DNA of 64,000 nucleotides, taken from the NCBI GenBank assembly GCA_046328505.1, contig JAXLWL010000002.1, positions 310,001 through 374,000 on the forward strand. The letters run 5' to 3'. Origin of the DNA: JBDHWG01 sp046328505. Lineage in GTDB: Bacteria > Chloroflexota > Anaerolineae > Epilineales > JAHCIE01. Position numbers and translations under genes: made by a program. The notes under the pieces were generated by a model. That model made no database searches and was not told the origin of the DNA. It saw nothing but the letters and a program-made list of their open reading frames with translations. Positions 19,483 through 28,393 of the stretch are shown here, piece by piece (the stretch's first letter is position 1; every line of letters starts with the position of its first letter).

Positions 19483-21504
19483 TCAGTTCTGTTCAATGCC
19501 GGGGTCTTCTGAGACCTGGACGAGCAGGGCGTCGGCGGCCACGGTGTCGCCGGCGGCAAAGTGCACTGCTGTCACAACCCCATCGGCCATCGTGCGGATG
19601 GTGTGCTCCATCTTCATCGCTTCCAGCTTGACCAGGGCATCGCCCTTGACGACGTGCTGCCCGACCTCCACCAGCACCTCCAGCACCTGGCCCGGCATCG
19701 GCGCCCGCAGCGAGCCGCCGGCGTCGGCCGGGGCGTGTGGCTCCGGCAGGCGCGGCAAGGCGCGTAGCGCGACACTGCTGTCTCGCGTGTGGATCCACCA
19801 CTGGATGCCGTCGTGCGCGAGAGTGACGGGCCGCCGGTGGCCGTCGACCGTCAGCGTCATGTCTGCGCCATCCCAGGCGTTCAGCTCGACCTCGGCGCAG
19901 AACGGCGGCTCAGAATGCACGACTATATCGCAGACGTTGACCTGCCGGCGCGGAGTCAGGGAGACCTCGATTGGATGCTCGGCGTCGGGCCGCGTATAGC
20001 GGTAGCGCTGGGCCGCGTTGGGGTTGTTGCGCCAGTACCCCTGGCTCGTCTGTATCTGCGGATGCGCCGACCACTGCGCGAGCGTGGCCGCGATGAGCGC
20101 GACAGCCCGCGCGTCCGTATCCTCGCCGCGCCAGCCGGCCAGCCGCTCGTCGAGGAACGCGGTACTCAGATCGCCCGCGCGGTAGGCCGCATCCGTCAGA
20201 ATGGCGCGCAGATACTCGCGATTGGTGGTCAGGCCCAGGATCACAGTGGCTTCGACGGCTCGCGTGAGCAGCCGCGTGGCGGTTGCGCGATCCGGCCCCC
20301 ACGCGATAATCTTCGCCACCATCGGGTCGTAGTAGATGGTAATGTCGTCGCCGGTCCTAATGCCGCTATCGACGCGCAAATCTGGTTGCAGAGACACGTC
20401 CTGGCGTGTCTCTACGGGCGTGGGGGGGCGCCATAGAGCGACGCGGCCGGTCACCGGCAGGAAATCATTGGCCGGGTTTTCGGCGTAAAGACGCGCTTCT
20501 ACGGCGTGGCCCCGCGCGACAACCTCGTCCTGGCGCAAGGGCAGCGGCTCGCCTTCGGCTATCCGGATCTGCCACTCGACGAGGTCGAGACCGGTGACCA
20601 GCTCGGTCACCGGGTGCTCGACCTGGAGGCGCGTGTTCATCTCCAGGAAGTAGAATGCGCCGTCAGGGGCGAGCAAGAATTCGACCGTTCCAGCGTTGGT
20701 GTAGCCGACCGTTCGCGCGGCCCGGATCGCCGCTTCGCCCATCGCTGCGCGCAGCGCCGCTATGAGGGCAATAGAAGGGCTTTCCTCGATAATCTTCTGG
20801 TGTCGGCGTTGGACGGAGCACTCGCGCTCGCCGAGGTGAACAAGGTTGCCGTGATTGTCGCCGAACACCTGGAACTCGATGTGGCGCGGGCGCTCCACGG
20901 CGAGCTCCAGCAGCAGCTCGTCGGAGCCGAACGCCTGCCGCGCCTCGCGCCGCGCCGATGCCAGCGCTTCTGCCAGGTCTTCCGGCCGCGCGACCAGCCG
21001 CATTCCCTTGCCGCCGCCGCCCGCCGCTGCTTTGACCATGACCGGCCAGCCGATGCGCTCGGCCTCGGTGGCCAGACGCTCGTTCGACTGGTCGGCGCCG
21101 CCATAGCCTGGCGCGATAGGAACGCCGACCGCGGCGACCATCTCCCGCGCTGCCGTCTTGTTGCCCATCGCGGCGATGGCGGCGGATGACGGGCCGATGA
21201 AGATGAGGCCCGCGTCGGCGCATGCGGAGGCGAAGTCGGCGTTTTCAGCCAGGAAGCCGACGCCGGGATGAACGGCATCTGCACCGGTGCGCCGCGCCGC
21301 GTCGAGCAGCGCCGGTATCGACAGGTACGACTCCGTTGCGGGCGCCGGCCCAATGTGTACCGCATCGTCGGCAAGGGCGACGTGTAGCGCGTTCCTGTCG
21401 GCGTCGGAATAGACAGCGATGGCGCGAATGCCCAGGCGGCGGCAGGTGCGAATGACGCGGCAGGCGATCTCGCCGCGGTTGGCGATGAGAATGGCGTCGA
21501 TCAT
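19483..21504 (-). CDS. Biotin-dependent acyl-CoA carboxylase alpha subunit
   Basis: A 673-residue subunit joining biotin carboxylase (about 1-445), a linker region and a C-terminal biotinyl domain with the biotin lysine in EAMKMEHTI (about residue 635). It has ILIANRGEIACRV, the ATP loop AAAGGGGKGMR, and EMNTRLQVEHPVTE. Layout matches methylcrotonyl-, geranyl- and propionyl-CoA carboxylase alpha chains. Between WRPP and RVDSG there are about 15 residues where related proteins usually have about five; the extra stretch is encoded by a 28-base palindrome at 20388-20415. The ATG overlaps the 3' end of the broken hydratase gene. Confidence 0.93.
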   Translation of the reverse strand: MIDAILIANRGEIACRVIRTCRRLGIRAIAVYSDADRNALHVALADDAVHIGPAPATESYLSIPALLDAARRTGADAVHPGVGFLAENADFASACADAGLIFIGPSSAAIAAMGNKTAAREMVAAVGVPIAPGYGGADQSNERLATEAERIGWPVMVKAAAGGGGKGMRLVARPEDLAEALASARREARQAFGSDELLLELAVERPRHIEFQVFGDNHGNLVHLGERECSVQRRHQKIIEESPSIALIAALRAAMGEAAIRAARTVGYTNAGTVEFLLAPDGAFYFLEMNTRLQVEHPVTELVTGLDLVEWQIRIAEGEPLPLRQDEVVARGHAVEARLYAENPANDFLPVTGRVALWRPPTPVETRQDVSLQPDLRVDSGIRTGDDITIYYDPMVAKIIAWGPDRATATRLLTRAVEATVILGLTTNREYLRAILTDAAYRAGDLSTAFLDERLAGWRGEDTDARAVALIAATLAQWSAHPQIQTSQGYWRNNPNAAQRYRYTRPDAEHPIEVSLTPRRQVNVCDIVVHSEPPFCAEVELNAWDGADMTLTVDGHRRPVTLAHDGIQWWIHTRDSSVALRALPRLPEPHAPADAGGSLRAPMPGQVLEVLVEVGQHVVKGDALVKLEAMKMEHTIRTMADGVVTAVHFAAGDTVAADALLVQVSEDPGIEQN
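20388..20415. repeat. Palindrome inside the carboxylase alpha gene
   Basis: A perfect 9-base inverted repeat (AGAGACACG / CGTGTCTCT) lies around the loop TCCTGG at 20390-20413, with GC and AC flanks. It is in frame and adds about ten residues to the protein. Sequence and build resemble the intergenic palindromes at 12628-12651 and 34336-34365. Confidence 0.65.
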
Positions 21505-22289
21505 GCGTCCTCGGTCCAGGCCGGTTTGCGCTTCTCGACGAAGGCGCGCAGGCCCTCCTGTCCTTCTTCGCTCGTCTGCAAGCGGTGGAGCAGGTCCACG
21601 CGGTAGCCCTCAGTGTCGCGCGGGTGGCGGCCACCCACCTCGAACAGCAGCGCCTTGCATGCCGCCAGCGCCGACGGCGATGCCTTGAGCGCGTCACGCA
21701 CGACGGCGTTCACGGCGTCAGTAAGCGCCTCCGGCGGGCATGTTTGAGCCACGAGGCCGACGGCGGCTGCCTGCGCGCCGTTCAGTAGCGCACCCGTGAG
21801 CATCAGGCGCCGCGCCTGCCCCAGGCCGATGCGCGCCACGACCTATGGGGAAATGACAGCCGGGACAATACCCAGGCGAACCTCTGGGAAACCCAGGGTG
21901 GTGTCTGCCGCGGCGAGGGCGATGTCGGCGACGCACACAAGTCCCACGCCGCCGCCCAGCGCAGCGCCCCTCACCTCCGCCACGACGACCTGCGGCGCTT
22001 GATTGACGGCGAGAAGCATGTCGTCGAGCCGCGCGATGTTGGCGATCTGCTCCTCGCGGCTCGCGGTGGCGCTGGCGCTCATCTCGCGGATGTCGCCGCC
22101 GGCGCAGAATGTTCCGCCCGCGCCGGCCAGGACGACGACGCGCAGCGAGCAGTCCTCGCGGATGGAGGTGAAGTAGGCCAGCAGATCGGCGACCATCTGC
22201 TGGCTCATGGCGTTGCGCGCGTCGGGACGGTTCAGGAGGACGCGGGCCACGCTGCCGTGACGCTCAACCGCCAGTGTCTCATAGATCAT
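21501..22289 (-). pseudogene. Enoyl-CoA hydratase interrupted by one amber codon
   Basis: Crotonase-family gene of the methylglutaconyl-CoA hydratase type. The first part (149 codons from the ATG at 22289) has LLNRPDARNAMSQ, GGTFCAGGDIREM, GAALGGGVGLVCVADIA and FPEVRLGIVPAVISP. A TAG then stands at 21843-21845. The same frame continues with VVARIGLGQARRLMLTGAL and runs to the normal end at 21501. Relatives usually have tyrosine at this place (ISPYV), so one base change of TAT or TAC explains the stop. Both halves otherwise look intact, so this is either a very recent loss or a sequencing error. It overlaps the downstream carboxylase gene by 4 bases and follows the dehydrogenase gene by 8. Confidence 0.85.
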
Positions 22290-22297
22290 GGAGGTAG

Positions 22298-23458
22298 TTA
22301 CTCTTTCGACGGGAAAAGCCCGGCGTACTTGGCAATGATGCCCATCATGATCTCGTCCGCTCCGCCGCCGATGGACAGGAGGCGCGAGTCGCGGTAATAG
22401 CGCGCGATGGGATAGTCCTCGACGTAGCCCATGCCGCCGTGGAACTGAACGCACGTATCGGCGACCTGGCGGACGAGCTGCCCGGCCTTGAGCTTCGCCA
22501 TCGAAACTTCCCTCGTCGCGTCCTTGCCGGCGACCATCATCCGTGTGCAGTGATAGTTGAGCTGGCGCAGCGCCTCGATCTCGGTCAGAAGCTCGGCGAG
22601 CTTGAAGTGGATCCACTGGTTCTCGATGAGAGGCTTGCCAAAGGTTTTGCGGTGCTTGGTGTAGTCCACCGTCATCTCGATGGCGACCTCGGCGCCGGCC
22701 AGCGCCATCACCGAACCGATGAGCCGTTCCTTCTGGAACTGCTGCATCTGGAGCATGAACCCCAGGCCCTCTTCGCCAATTCGGTAGCGCTTGGGAACGC
22801 GCACGTTGTCAAAGCTCAGGATCGCGGTGTCGCTGGAGTGCATGCCAAGCTTGACCAGTTTGCGGCTGACGCTAAAGCCTGGCGTATCGGTCGGGACGAG
22901 GATGAGCGACATGCCCTTGAACCCGCGGCCCTCGGACGTTCGGGCCAGCAGCGTGATGACGTCGGCCTGGGTGCCGTTGGTCGTCCACATCTTCGTGCCG
23001 TTGATGACATAATCATCGCCGTCAGACTCGGCGCGGGTTCGAATCGAGGCCACGTCCGAGCCTGCGTCAGGCTCGCTGACGCCGATGGCGAACACGATGT
23101 CGCCGGCGATGGCCGGGGCGAGGAACTCCCGCTTCAGCTCGTCGGAGCCGTGCTCGGCCAGGGCCGGCGTTGCCATGTCGGTGTGAACGCCAATCGCCAT
23201 CGGGACGCCGCCGCACATCGTGCGGCCGATCTCCTCGAACATCACGACGTTATACCAGAAATCCAGGCCCGCGCCGCCGTACTCCACTGGATACGACAGA
23301 CCGAGCATGTCCAGGTCGCCCATCTTCTTGAATAGTTCATGGGCGGGGAAGCACTCAGCGGCCTCCCACTCATCCACATAGGGGTTGATCTCTTGCTCGA
23401 CGAATCGGCGCACCGTCTGGCGAAAAAGTTGGTGCTCCGAATCAAAGTAAAACGACAT
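22298..23458 (-). CDS. Acyl-CoA dehydrogenase (LCAD/citronellyl-CoA type)
   Basis: FAD enzyme of 386 residues that introduces an alpha-beta double bond into an acyl-CoA. Domain landmarks are VSEPDAGSDVASIRTRA, KMWTTNGTQADV, FGKPLIENQWIHFKLAEL and CVQFHGGMGYVEDYPIARYYRD. The short-chain-type catalytic Glu near the C-terminus is absent (SIGGGADEIM). Instead E244 in QKERL matches the alternative catalytic position used by long-chain and isovaleryl-CoA dehydrogenases. The GGGADE ending recalls citronellyl-CoA dehydrogenases. It sits between the carboxyltransferase (16 bases away) and hydratase genes in a tight operon. Confidence 0.9.
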   Translation of the reverse strand: MSFYFDSEHQLFRQTVRRFVEQEINPYVDEWEAAECFPAHELFKKMGDLDMLGLSYPVEYGGAGLDFWYNVVMFEEIGRTMCGGVPMAIGVHTDMATPALAEHGSDELKREFLAPAIAGDIVFAIGVSEPDAGSDVASIRTRAESDGDDYVINGTKMWTTNGTQADVITLLARTSEGRGFKGMSLILVPTDTPGFSVSRKLVKLGMHSSDTAILSFDNVRVPKRYRIGEEGLGFMLQMQQFQKERLIGSVMALAGAEVAIEMTVDYTKHRKTFGKPLIENQWIHFKLAELLTEIEALRQLNYHCTRMMVAGKDATREVSMAKLKAGQLVRQVADTCVQFHGGMGYVEDYPIARYYRDSRLLSIGGGADEIMMGIIAKYAGLFPSKE

Positions 23459-23474
23459 GACCGTGTCTCCTACA

Positions 23475-25085
23475 TTACATCCTGAAAATCCCGTAGTTCG
23501 GCTGGCCCCGGCTCACGAAATCGACGTTGTGCGCGACAGAGAGACCTATGCTCAGCGCGCGGCGGGTGTCGCGCGGGTCGATGATGCCATCGTCCCACAG
23601 CCGCGCCGTAGCGTAGTACGGCGACGACTCTGTCTCGAACTTGTAACGCGTCATCTGCTGCATCTGCTCGATCTGACGCATGTCCGGCTCGATGCCCCGC
23701 GCTCGCGCCTGCTCGACCTGGACGATGGCGAGAACGCCGGCGGCTTGTTCGCCGCCCATCACGGCGATGCGGCTGTTGGGCCACGTCCAGAGGAAGCGCG
23801 GGTCATAGGCGCGGCCGCACATGCCGTAGTTGCCCGCGCCGTACGAGCCGCCGACGATCACTGTGAACTGCGGCACAGTCGAGGTGGACACGGCGTTGAC
23901 CATCTTCGAGCCGTGCTTGATGATGCCCTCGCGCTCGTACTTCGTGCCGACCATGAAGCCGGTGATGTTCTGGAGGTAGATGAGCGGCGTGCGCGACTGG
24001 TTGCAGAGCTGGATGAACTGGGCGGCCTTGTTGGCGCACTCCGAGAACAGGACGCCGTTGTTGCCAAGCAATCCGATCGGGTAACCGTTGATGTTGGCGT
24101 GGCCGGTGACCAGGGTCGGGCCATAGTCGCGCTTGAACTCCAGAAAATCGGAGTCGTCGACGATGCGCGCGATGACCTCGCGCATGTCGAACGGGTGGCG
24201 CGCGTCGGCGGGGACGATGCCCAGGAGCTCTTCCGGGTCATAGTATGGCTCGCGCGGCGTCTCCCGCCGGCCTGCCAGCGTCTTGCTCCAGTTCAGGCGC
24301 GCCACAATTTCGCGGCCGATGCGGATGGCGTCGCGGTCGTCTTCGGCCAGGTAATCGCCCAGGCCGGACTGGTGCGCGTGCATCTCTGCGCCGCCGAGCG
24401 TTTCATCGTCCACATCCTCGCCGGTCGCCATCTTGACCAACGGCGGTCCGCCGAGGAACACCTTGGCTTGCCGCCGCACCATCACGACATAGTCGCTCAT
24501 GCCGGGTACGTATGCGCCGCCCGCCGTCGAGGAACCGAAGACGAGGGCGATCTGCGGGATGCCTTGCGCCGACATGCGCGCCTGGTTGGCGAATCCGCGC
24601 CCGCCCTTGTCGGCGAAGTACTCGGCGGCGTACAGGAGGTTCGCGCCGGCCGACTCGACCATCGTGATGCACGGCAGGCGGTTCTCCTCGGCGATGCGCT
24701 GCGCGCGCAGGCTCTTGTCGAGGGTGATCGGGTAGACTGCCCCGCCCTTCACCGTGGCGTCGTTAACCGTGATCATGCACTCGACGCCGCTGACGACGCC
24801 GATGCCCGCGATCTGCGACGCGCCGGGTGACTCGTTGTTGTACATGCCAAACGCGGCGAGGGGCGACAGCTCGAGAAAGGGCGTGCCGGGGTCCACCAGC
24901 AGCTCCAGCCGCTCGCGAGGGAGCAGCTTGCCGCGCGCCCGATGGCGTTGGACGTAGCGTTCCCCGCCGCCGGCGCGCACTGCCGCCTGCCGTTCCTCTA
25001 GCTCCGCGACCAGCCCGCGCATCCATTCCCGATTGCGGGCGAACTCATCATTCCGTGGATTGATCCGTGACTCGATGCGAGGCAT
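23475..25085 (-). CDS. Acyl-CoA carboxylase beta (carboxyltransferase) subunit
   Basis: Carboxyltransferase of 536 residues. It has IAGIGVVSGVECMITVND, FGSSTAGGAYVPGMSDY, ITGFMVGTKYEREGI and GGSYGAGNYGMCGRAYDPRF, the twin oxyanion-hole regions of this family. It moves the carboxyl group from biotin on the alpha subunit (19483-21504) to an acyl-CoA. The segment before the first active site reads KGGRGFANQA, whereas methylcrotonyl-CoA carboxylases, as I recall, have HFGRIFYNQA. That points to a bulkier substrate than methylcrotonyl-CoA. The start overlaps the upstream BKACE gene by 38 bases. Confidence 0.92.
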   Translation of the reverse strand: MPRIESRINPRNDEFARNREWMRGLVAELEERQAAVRAGGGERYVQRHRARGKLLPRERLELLVDPGTPFLELSPLAAFGMYNNESPGASQIAGIGVVSGVECMITVNDATVKGGAVYPITLDKSLRAQRIAEENRLPCITMVESAGANLLYAAEYFADKGGRGFANQARMSAQGIPQIALVFGSSTAGGAYVPGMSDYVVMVRRQAKVFLGGPPLVKMATGEDVDDETLGGAEMHAHQSGLGDYLAEDDRDAIRIGREIVARLNWSKTLAGRRETPREPYYDPEELLGIVPADARHPFDMREVIARIVDDSDFLEFKRDYGPTLVTGHANINGYPIGLLGNNGVLFSECANKAAQFIQLCNQSRTPLIYLQNITGFMVGTKYEREGIIKHGSKMVNAVSTSTVPQFTVIVGGSYGAGNYGMCGRAYDPRFLWTWPNSRIAVMGGEQAAGVLAIVQVEQARARGIEPDMRQIEQMQQMTRYKFETESSPYYATARLWDDGIIDPRDTRRALSIGLSVAHNVDFVSRGQPNYGIFRM

Positions 25086-25941
25086 GGCTTGTCCTGGGTA
25101 GTTTCAGTATCTCGCGCGCCTCGGCGACCGACGCGACGTCTCCGCCGACGGTGCGGACGAGGGCGGCGGCCTTGGCGACGAGGTCGCCGTTTGAGCGCGC
25201 CAGCTCGCCCGCCGAGATGTAAAGGTTGTCTTCCAGCCCGACACGGATATTGCCGCCCATGCTCAGCGCCGCGGCGACAAGGGGCCACTGATTCAGGCCA
25301 ATCCCGATGACCTGCCAGAACGAGTCCGGCGGCAGGGAGTCGACCTGGTGGACGAGGTTCTTGGTCCTGCCAGGGATGCCACCGAGGACGCCCATGATGA
25401 GGCTGAACTGATATGGAGGCTTGAGCAGGCCCATGTCAATCAGCGGCTCGGCGTTGCGGATGTGGCCCGTGTCGAAGCACTCCATCTCGGGGCGCGTCCC
25501 GGCCGCATTCATGTGCTCCAAGAAGAAGGCGATGTCACGGAAGGGGTTGGCGAAGACGTGGTCGTGATAGAACGCCTTGGCCTTCGCCGAGTAGATGGCG
25601 TAGTTCATCGACCCCATGTTGAGCGCCGCCATGTCGGGGGCAAGCGCCGCGATGTGGGCGATGCGCTCCTCGCGCGGCAGGCCAACCGCGCCGGTGGAAT
25701 AGTTGATGATGACGTCGTCGCACGCGGCGCGAACGGCGTTATCGATGCGCCGGAAGCTCTCTACATCCCACGCCGGGCCGCCGTCTGGTGCGCGCGCGTG
25801 GATGTGAACGATGCTCGCGCCGGCCTCGACGCTGCGTCGCGCCTCCTCCGCAATTTCCTCTGCGGTGTAGGGGACAGCAGGGGATTGCTTGCGCGTGGTA
25901 AGCACCCCGGTCAGCGCCGCTGTGATAATGGTTTTAGCCAC
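25048..25941 (-). CDS. BKACE-family beta-keto acid cleavage enzyme
   Basis: TIM-barrel protein of 297 residues from the family of 3-keto-5-aminohexanoate cleavage enzyme. These zinc enzymes condense a beta-keto acid with acetyl-CoA to give acetoacetate and a new acyl-CoA. Seen are AKTIITAALTGV, the zinc motif IVHIHAR (about residue 48), INYSTGAVG, FDTGHIRNAEPLI and the C-terminal RVGLEDNLYISAGELA. The GTG at 25941 has GGAGG eight bases upstream; the frame further upstream is not conserved. In this operon it may replace the usual HMG-CoA lyase type cleavage step, which is inference. Confidence 0.86.
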   Translation of the reverse strand: MAKTIITAALTGVLTTRKQSPAVPYTAEEIAEEARRSVEAGASIVHIHARAPDGGPAWDVESFRRIDNAVRAACDDVIINYSTGAVGLPREERIAHIAALAPDMAALNMGSMNYAIYSAKAKAFYHDHVFANPFRDIAFFLEHMNAAGTRPEMECFDTGHIRNAEPLIDMGLLKPPYQFSLIMGVLGGIPGRTKNLVHQVDSLPPDSFWQVIGIGLNQWPLVAAALSMGGNIRVGLEDNLYISAGELARSNGDLVAKAAALVRTVGGDVASVAEAREILKLPRTSHASHRVTDQSTE

Positions 25942-25979
25942 GACAAGCCCCTCCGCATTGAGTGAATGACGCTTTGGCC

Positions 25980-28220
25980 TTACTCTTCGTCCGGCGACTG
26001 GGCCATGGTGCGGGCGATGGGGACGAGTCGCATCCACCACTCGTTCTTGGGCCGCGTGCGCCTCGGCTCCATAAGCGCGGGCATGAACGTTATGTCGGTG
26101 AACGCCACCTTGCCGCCAATCAGCCCAATCATGGCGGCGCCAGGCGGCTCCTGGTCCGCTTCCTCCATCAGGTAGTCAATGCAGCGCGAGGTCAGGCGCG
26201 TTGCCTGGATGCGGTCGAACGGCGACGGCGTGCCACCCTGCTGGACGTGGCCGAGAACGGCCTTCCGCACGTCGAAAACGTCACCGCCTTCGCGCTCCAG
26301 GACAGCTACGACGAAGTCCGTGTTGTAGATCGAGTCGGCGTTCTCGTTGCGAATGATGAGGCCGAGCCGCTTGCCATGCTCGAAGCCGTGCCTGAGCAGC
26401 GCGGTGTCGGCCTCAAGCTCGGTCAGGGTCATGTGATTCTCGGGAATATAGACGCGCTCGGCCCCGGCCGCGATCCCGCTCATGAGGGCGAGGTAACCGC
26501 TGTCGCGGCCCATGACCTCGACCACGAAAACGCGTCGCGTCGCGACCGCCGACTGCTTGATCTTGTCGACATCGAGCACGATACCGTTGAGGGCCGTGTC
26601 GGCGCCGACGCTCTGCTCCGAACCCGGCAGGTTGTTGTTGATAGAAGCGGGCAGGCAGACCATCGGTATGTTGAAGGCGGCGTGGATCTTCCGGTTCTCC
26701 ACCATCGAGTACAGGCCGCGGTAGCCACTGAGACCGCCGATCATCAGGATGGCGTCAATCTGGAATTTCTCTAGATGGTCGGCGATCGCCGACAGGTCCG
26801 CCGGCGTGGGCGTGCTGCGGCTCGTGCCTAGCTCCGCGCCTCCCTGCGCTACCATGCCGTGAACGCTCATCCAGTTCATCTCGCGCACATCGCCGGCGGC
26901 CAGGCCCTCGAATCCGTTTTGCGCCGCGAACATGCGATTGCCCTTGTCGAGGCCGAGGCGCACTGCGGCGCGGACGGCGGTGTTCATACCGGGCGCCGGC
27001 CCACCGCCGTGCATCACCAGGATGCGCAGCTGGCGCTGGCCGGGCTGCGGCGCGCGCGGCTGGGCGCGCAGGAGCGTGCGGAAGATGCGGTAGGACTCGG
27101 CGAAGCTACCGCCCCGCATTTGCATCGCCAGCTCGTAGTCGTGGGCTGCGATCACCTTCGCGACTTCCTGCGTTTTGGCGACATTCGTCATGAGCGACGT
27201 GGCGACGACGTCGTGCTGGCGCAGGCCGATGAGTTTCGGCTCCGCGTCAGGTGGGGAGTCGAGCAGCTCTGTGACCGCGGCGTAGCCGAGAAGGGTGCTG
27301 TGCCAGCGGTCGAAGGCGCTCGGGGTGCCGCCGCGCTGGACGTGTCCCAGGATGGTCACGCGCGTGTCGTCGTGGAGCTTCTCTTCCAGGACCTGCTTGA
27401 TGTGGTCGCTCTTGATCGGGTTGCCCTGGCGATCCGTCGCGCCCTCGGCGACGATGATGATGCTGTGGCGGCGGCCGGCCTTGCGCCCGGCCGCGATCAT
27501 CTCGCACATCTCGTCTTCCCAGTGCTCGCCGGTGGGTGGGTTCTCTGGGATGAGAACGTAATTCGCGCCGGTCGCGATCGCGCTCATGAGGGCGAGGTAG
27601 CCGGAATGGCGTCCCATCACCTCGACGACGAACGTGCGCATGTGGCTGGCCGCTGTGCTGGCGAGGGCGTCGACCGCTTCGACGATGCGGTGGAGAGCCG
27701 TGTCGGCGCCGATGGTCATGTCGGTGCCGAACATGTCGTTGTCAATCGAGCCGACCAGCCCCACGATCCGGAGATTGGCGTGGTGGGCCGCCTGCTCAGC
27801 CGTAATGTCGCCGTTTTTCACTAGATCGGCCAGCAGGCTCGGCCACTCCTGGCGGAAAATATCGGCGCCGGTGAGGCTGCCATCGCCCCCAATCACGACA
27901 AGCCGGTCAATGTCTTTTTCGACTAAGTTGTGCGCCGCTTTCAAGCGGCCTTCGCGGGTACGAAACTCGGCGCAGCGCGCGGTGCCGATGACGGTGCCTC
28001 CCAGGTGAAGGATGCCGCCCACGTCCTCCCAGTGCATCTTTCGAACCTGGTCGCCGCCTTCCACCATGCCCTGATAGCCATTGTAGATGGCGTACACTTC
28101 GACACCGCGGCTGATGCCGGTGCGGACCACGGACCGAACCGCGGCGTTCATGCCCTGGGAGTCGCCCCCGCTTGTCAGTACAGCAATGTTCCTCGGTCTT
28201 CCGTTTGTCTGTATCGTCAT
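25980..28220 (-). CDS. Double-length ATP-type 6-phosphofructokinase
   Basis: A 746-residue tandem of two PFK domains, like eukaryotic enzymes and unlike the usual ~320-residue bacterial form. The N-terminal half looks catalytic: LTSGGDSQGMNAAVRS, IGGDGSLTGAD with the Gly linked to ATP use, SIDNDMFGTDMTIGADTA, and EVMGRHSGYLAL. The C-terminal half has lost key residues: IGGLSGYRG replaces GGDGS and SINNNLPG replaces the catalytic Asp motif, so it is probably regulatory. The ATG at 28220 has AGAAGG upstream. It commits fructose 6-phosphate to glycolysis. It is transcribed away from the acyl-CoA synthetase gene at 28394. Confidence 0.9.
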   Translation of the reverse strand: MTIQTNGRPRNIAVLTSGGDSQGMNAAVRSVVRTGISRGVEVYAIYNGYQGMVEGGDQVRKMHWEDVGGILHLGGTVIGTARCAEFRTREGRLKAAHNLVEKDIDRLVVIGGDGSLTGADIFRQEWPSLLADLVKNGDITAEQAAHHANLRIVGLVGSIDNDMFGTDMTIGADTALHRIVEAVDALASTAASHMRTFVVEVMGRHSGYLALMSAIATGANYVLIPENPPTGEHWEDEMCEMIAAGRKAGRRHSIIIVAEGATDRQGNPIKSDHIKQVLEEKLHDDTRVTILGHVQRGGTPSAFDRWHSTLLGYAAVTELLDSPPDAEPKLIGLRQHDVVATSLMTNVAKTQEVAKVIAAHDYELAMQMRGGSFAESYRIFRTLLRAQPRAPQPGQRQLRILVMHGGGPAPGMNTAVRAAVRLGLDKGNRMFAAQNGFEGLAAGDVREMNWMSVHGMVAQGGAELGTSRSTPTPADLSAIADHLEKFQIDAILMIGGLSGYRGLYSMVENRKIHAAFNIPMVCLPASINNNLPGSEQSVGADTALNGIVLDVDKIKQSAVATRRVFVVEVMGRDSGYLALMSGIAAGAERVYIPENHMTLTELEADTALLRHGFEHGKRLGLIIRNENADSIYNTDFVVAVLEREGGDVFDVRKAVLGHVQQGGTPSPFDRIQATRLTSRCIDYLMEEADQEPPGAAMIGLIGGKVAFTDITFMPALMEPRRTRPKNEWWMRLVPIARTMAQSPDEE

Positions 28221-28341
28221 GACATGCCTTCTTTTGAAAGAGGAGAATGCCTGGCAGCGCAATCATGATACACTCTCATTTTACCCCAGATTTCGTGCTT
28301 GTGACAGGCGCAAACGATTGCCATACTTATAGGAGTGTACA

Positions 28342-28370
28342 TTGACGCTCTTCGGCGGTTGTGGCACAAT
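28342..28370 (+). promoter_or_regulatory. Predicted promoter of the ADP-forming synthetase gene
   Basis: TTGACG and CACAAT are 17 bases apart, with TG one base before the -10 (extended -10). Transcription would start near 28377, just ahead of GGAGG at 28378-28382, which supports the ATG at 28394 as the start. Confidence 0.5.
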
Positions 28371-28393
28371 CTTATCTGGAGGATTGTATACCT

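Noticed and set aside
21843..21845. Amber codon as pyrrolysine
   Set aside because: Relatives have tyrosine here and this is not a catalytic position needing pyrrolysine; a point mutation or read error is simpler.
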